Positions 60,606 to 64,000 of a stretch of 64,000 nucleotides of DNA are shown here, one piece after another. Source of the DNA: Phorcus lineatus. Lineage: Eukaryota; Mollusca; Gastropoda; Trochida; Trochidae. Position numbers and translations under genes: made by a program. The DNA is taken from the NCBI GenBank assembly GCA_921293015.1, contig OV121086.1, forward strand, positions 48,129,402 to 48,193,401, in the 5' to 3' direction. The notes below the pieces were generated by a model. It ran no database searches, was not told the DNA's origin, and saw only the letters and a list, made by a program, of their open reading frames with translations. The number at the start of each line of letters is the position of its first letter. Positions within the stretch are counted from its first letter, which is position 1.

Positions 60606-63600
60606 AAAAGGTTATCAAGGAAAACTTAAAACTTTACATATATTAAATATTGTCTTGGAAATGCTACATTTCTTGATAGAATAATTTATTATTCAACACA
60701 AATTCACAACAGCCTTCAAATAAACAGATTCTGCTTACCTTAAACAATAAAATATATTCCCTGTAATTCTCTTGCCTTGCGAGTGAAACTAATTACAGCT
60801 TTCAAACTTTAACCAACAAAAAAGTTGTCGTCGTCAGGTTTGCAAAGACACATTTGTTGTGTAAGCAACTTCATGTTAACTGCACGACTTTTTACTTTCT
60901 GATAAAACCAAGTTAAAATAACCTCTAGTATTTCAGTGTCACATTAATAATATTGCATGTTATTGTTTTTTTAATCTAAACCAAAAAATTGATTTGTATT
61001 ACTAATTTATTAACACGACATACGTAGGAGTTGTCATGTGATTTCGTATTTATAAAATCACCATATAAACTAAGCGCGTGTTGTTAGGCACGCTGCGGGG
61101 ATATAAAAACTTTTTAAAACGTTCAATACCAAGAGGCTCCGTATTTTCTAAGATAATTCAAAATCAAAACATCAAATGACTACGATGGTAACCTTGTACT
61201 TGTACGCTATTGTTATTAGACTTAATGATATTCCATACAAAATCTATGGGTTGTTATTAAACAGAATAAGATTTACAATTTTGTTGGTATACTCTAGATC
61301 ATTTTCTATTAACAAAACTGTAAAATAAATCAAGAAAATAAGAAAACAAAATTACCACTGGTCCATAATAACATGCATTAATCATCGCTAGAATAAAACG
61401 ACACAGCAGCTGTTAATCTTCCTCGTCCATAGATGACTCAACCTCATGAAAATAAAGACTTCATTCAGATTTTTATTGGCATACTTTATATTAGAAATGA
61501 TGGATATTACCACTTTTAAAAAATATACATTTACCCACAAAACAAGATTACTATTGGTCTACCTATACCTAAGTTGAGAGGTTATAGTAAAATGATATCC
61601 CAGTATTACAGCAAAATAAGAAATGGTTCTATCCCTTAAGCCTCTTGTCGCATACTATAATAGATTGAAATGTGAAATATACCTCCCGCCATGTGCACTG
61701 ATCTTTCCGATGAGCTGTAGTTCAAAGGTCTTTCACGTTATACGAGATAATAACACAGTCCCAGTCTGGCGAGGAGATATAGAGTGGGTGATCACGTGCC
61801 TCCCATGGGGTAAATGTCATTCTCCTTCTCTTGAATTGGATATTGATTGCATGCAGTAATATTTACCTATCTACCTATCAGATACGTCATGGAATATTTA
61901 CTTATTGTATTGGTATTGGTTTTTTTATTGACACTTGCATGATAAATATTAACATATGTTATTTACAAGCAGAGGAGTTCATTGAAAGTTCAATGTTAAA
62001 TGAAAATGACGTAAAATGCCATCAGAGACGTTTAAAAGTAATTTGATGTCTTAACTAGCATGCTAAATTAAATGTTGAACAAATGTCAACTTTGTAAATT
62101 GATATAAGATCACGACGACAATTGAGGATATTTAAACAGGTTTGTATCACTATCTTTAAGTGGGCAGTGTATATCTAACGGTACAAAATGGTAACGTTAC
62201 AATCATAAACTTTAATGTCTTCAACATATCTTCAAGGATTGTGTTAATCAATTATTTAAATGATTTAAAAAGTTGAGAAAAACTTTATTTTTTGTGTTAA
62301 AACACGTTATCACTAAACGATACGAAATAATATCATTTTCATTAACATGGTTCAATTTCAGTTACTTAAAACGTTGCAAACAAATGTTCCCATGATGAAC
62401 CCTGTATTAAAAAATACAGAAAAAACAAGGCTAAATCAATACTTACATAGTATTAGTGTACGATCAGACGAAAAAACTCCGATATGTGGTGTCAATATCA
62501 CGGAGGTGCATGACCAGCTATCAGATTTATGCCTGATAATACCATCTGATTGCCAAGTGACGTCGCTCTCAAGGGGCGGTATTCCGGACAGATACCTCTG
62601 AATGCATTCTTACTAATACTATTGAACCGAGAATACTCTGAAGGACATAAGCATGTTTGTCAAGTGCCTTGGGCATAAATAAGAACCATAGTATAGGGAC
62701 CATCCATGAAATCATTTTACATTTAGACTTTGATATTCTTGCAACTTTAAATTGTTCCCATACATTAAATCCACATTACAGACGAGGAAGAGATCTTCCG
62801 AAAAACAAAATACAAACATTTGTATCTAATACTGTGTAGAGGACACTTGTATGACAACAAAAGACATAATATAATATGGCGATAACACTTTACAAAGAAA
62901 TATCACACTACTATGACATTTACGAAATTATATTACAGTGTTTTGAAATTATCAATGCAAATAGTCAAAGTCCTATGACGTCAAAATGGTATGCTATCAT
63001 AAAACATAAAATACTCACAATCCTTGAAATGTTAGTTTGAGGGAACTGATTTGTTTACAAGAATCTAGTGCCAATACGGGATTTATGGGCAGTAGCAAGG
63101 TTTTTTAAGTTCTGTTTCTTCAACTCGACCCCGAATGTTTATGCCAAATGAATTTTTCAGAGAGTCAAACATTCTTCTCTCAACCTGACTATCCAAAGTC
63201 GTAGAAAAAGATATCAGATATCAAGAATAAACTGTGGGCGACCATTTTAGACTGAACTACTTTAATCTTTTGAGGTAGGGAAATGAATAAGCTTAGCGTT
63301 TTACCGAACTGCTCTTGTTGATTATAAAAATTGCTTTGTAATTGGTGAAATTTATTTTCATTTTCGTCAGATCCCTTTTAAACTTTCAAAGCGTGCTACT
63401 GACGAATATAATGTTATCCCCTGTTCGGAAATCAGACATAATATCACTTAATATAAACAAAATCCTGGAAATCCTTGCATAGGAAACTTTTACCAGCTTG
63501 TGGTTCTATAGGTCTCCTAAAACAAAAGAATTTTCTGCATCAGCATGTTATCCTCATGTCTACCGTCAATGGATTGTGAAACTTTGAGAAGACCCCCGTG

Positions 63601-63970
63601 AACGTGACTTCTCGTGGTTGATTATAAATTATGTGGTTGTGCTGAGACGACAGTATTGAGCAGTATGTTGTAGACACAGTTGTTTAGGTCAAGGGTCACA
63701 TGATCTGGATTGCCGTCATTGATTCCAGTGAATTGGTAGTCTCATAAACATAAACTGATTGACATACCTACGTCTGAACCTAGATACCGACAAACAGCAT
63801 GTACTGTACATGTAAAGGGTTTGTTTACAAATGCATGACGTTAGTGACATAGTTATGAGTTACAAGATTGACCATAAAACCTTTGTTGGTCAAGATTTAT
63901 TTTCATAAACATTCATACAAATAGATAGAGTTTTAAAGATACTGGACTTCTTGATAGACAATGAATAAAC
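60606..63970. other. Gene-free AT-rich stretch
   Basis: An ATG-started 84-codon frame at 62347-62601 (moderate composition, cysteines but no family signature) is the only notable frame. Nothing else was recognised. Confidence 0.4.
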
Positions 63971-63992
63971 GAATGAATGAATGAATGAATGA
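63971..63992. repeat. (GAAT)n microsatellite
   Basis: Five and a half units of gaat. Confidence 0.9.
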
Positions 63993-64000
63993 TTAGTTTC

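Noticed and set aside
1..64000. CRISPR arrays, prokaryotic operons, rRNA or prophage
   Set aside because: None seen; splice sites, SINEs and LINEs show this is animal nuclear DNA.

Overview
This is an AT-rich, gene-poor stretch of an animal nuclear genome. Three things point to a mollusc, most likely a gastropod close to abalone (Haliotis): intron-containing genes, tRNA-derived SINEs ending in a gcgtttaacccc + (actc)n tail, and two globin X-like globins. The phylum follows from the mix of features. The genus is an inference from the SINE tail style and needs a database search.

Layout. 1-8.3 kb: no nameable gene, but several diverged duplicated segments, some with minus-strand protein-like open frames, plus two palindromic elements and two SINEs. 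8.3-18.7 kb: mostly empty; one full SINE at 12.2-12.5 kb and a pyrimidine-rich, decayed coding-like stretch at 16.1-16.7 kb. 18.7-20.2 kb (+): the last two exons of a universal stress protein (USP) gene with a complete ATP-binding motif; its 5' exons were not found. 20.2-32.9 kb: SINE remnant, CTA microsatellite, a possible 5' non-coding exon at 24.9 kb and a recent 342-bp tandem duplication. 32.9-34.7 kb (+): one intact single-exon BTB-BACK-Kelch gene, the clearest gene here. 37.2-37.8 kb: a 545-bp terminal-inverted-repeat element. 40.4-48.7 kb (-): two tandem paralogous globin genes of the same structure (non-coding first exon, large coding exon, phase-0 intron in helix G, short last exon). 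49.1-51.2 kb (+): a 5'-truncated, dead LINE. 51-64 kb: mostly empty, with small tandem repeats, a duplicated tRNA-like module with a foldback element and a nested SINE fragment, and a decayed LINE endonuclease at 60.3-60.6 kb.

How it fits together. Only three loci look like working genes or gene ends: the USP gene, the BTB-Kelch gene (a probable CUL3 ubiquitin-ligase adaptor) and the globin pair. They need not be functionally linked. The globins arose by local duplication; both keep an MGLVxS N-terminus that fits N-myristoylation, so they may be membrane-attached heme proteins rather than soluble oxygen carriers. Four SINE insertions can be dated relative to their sites by perfect target-site duplications. 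No wholly new system is evident; the best leads are the acylated globin pair, the duplicated minus-strand segments in the first 8 kb, and a start-stop element touching the Kelch start codon.
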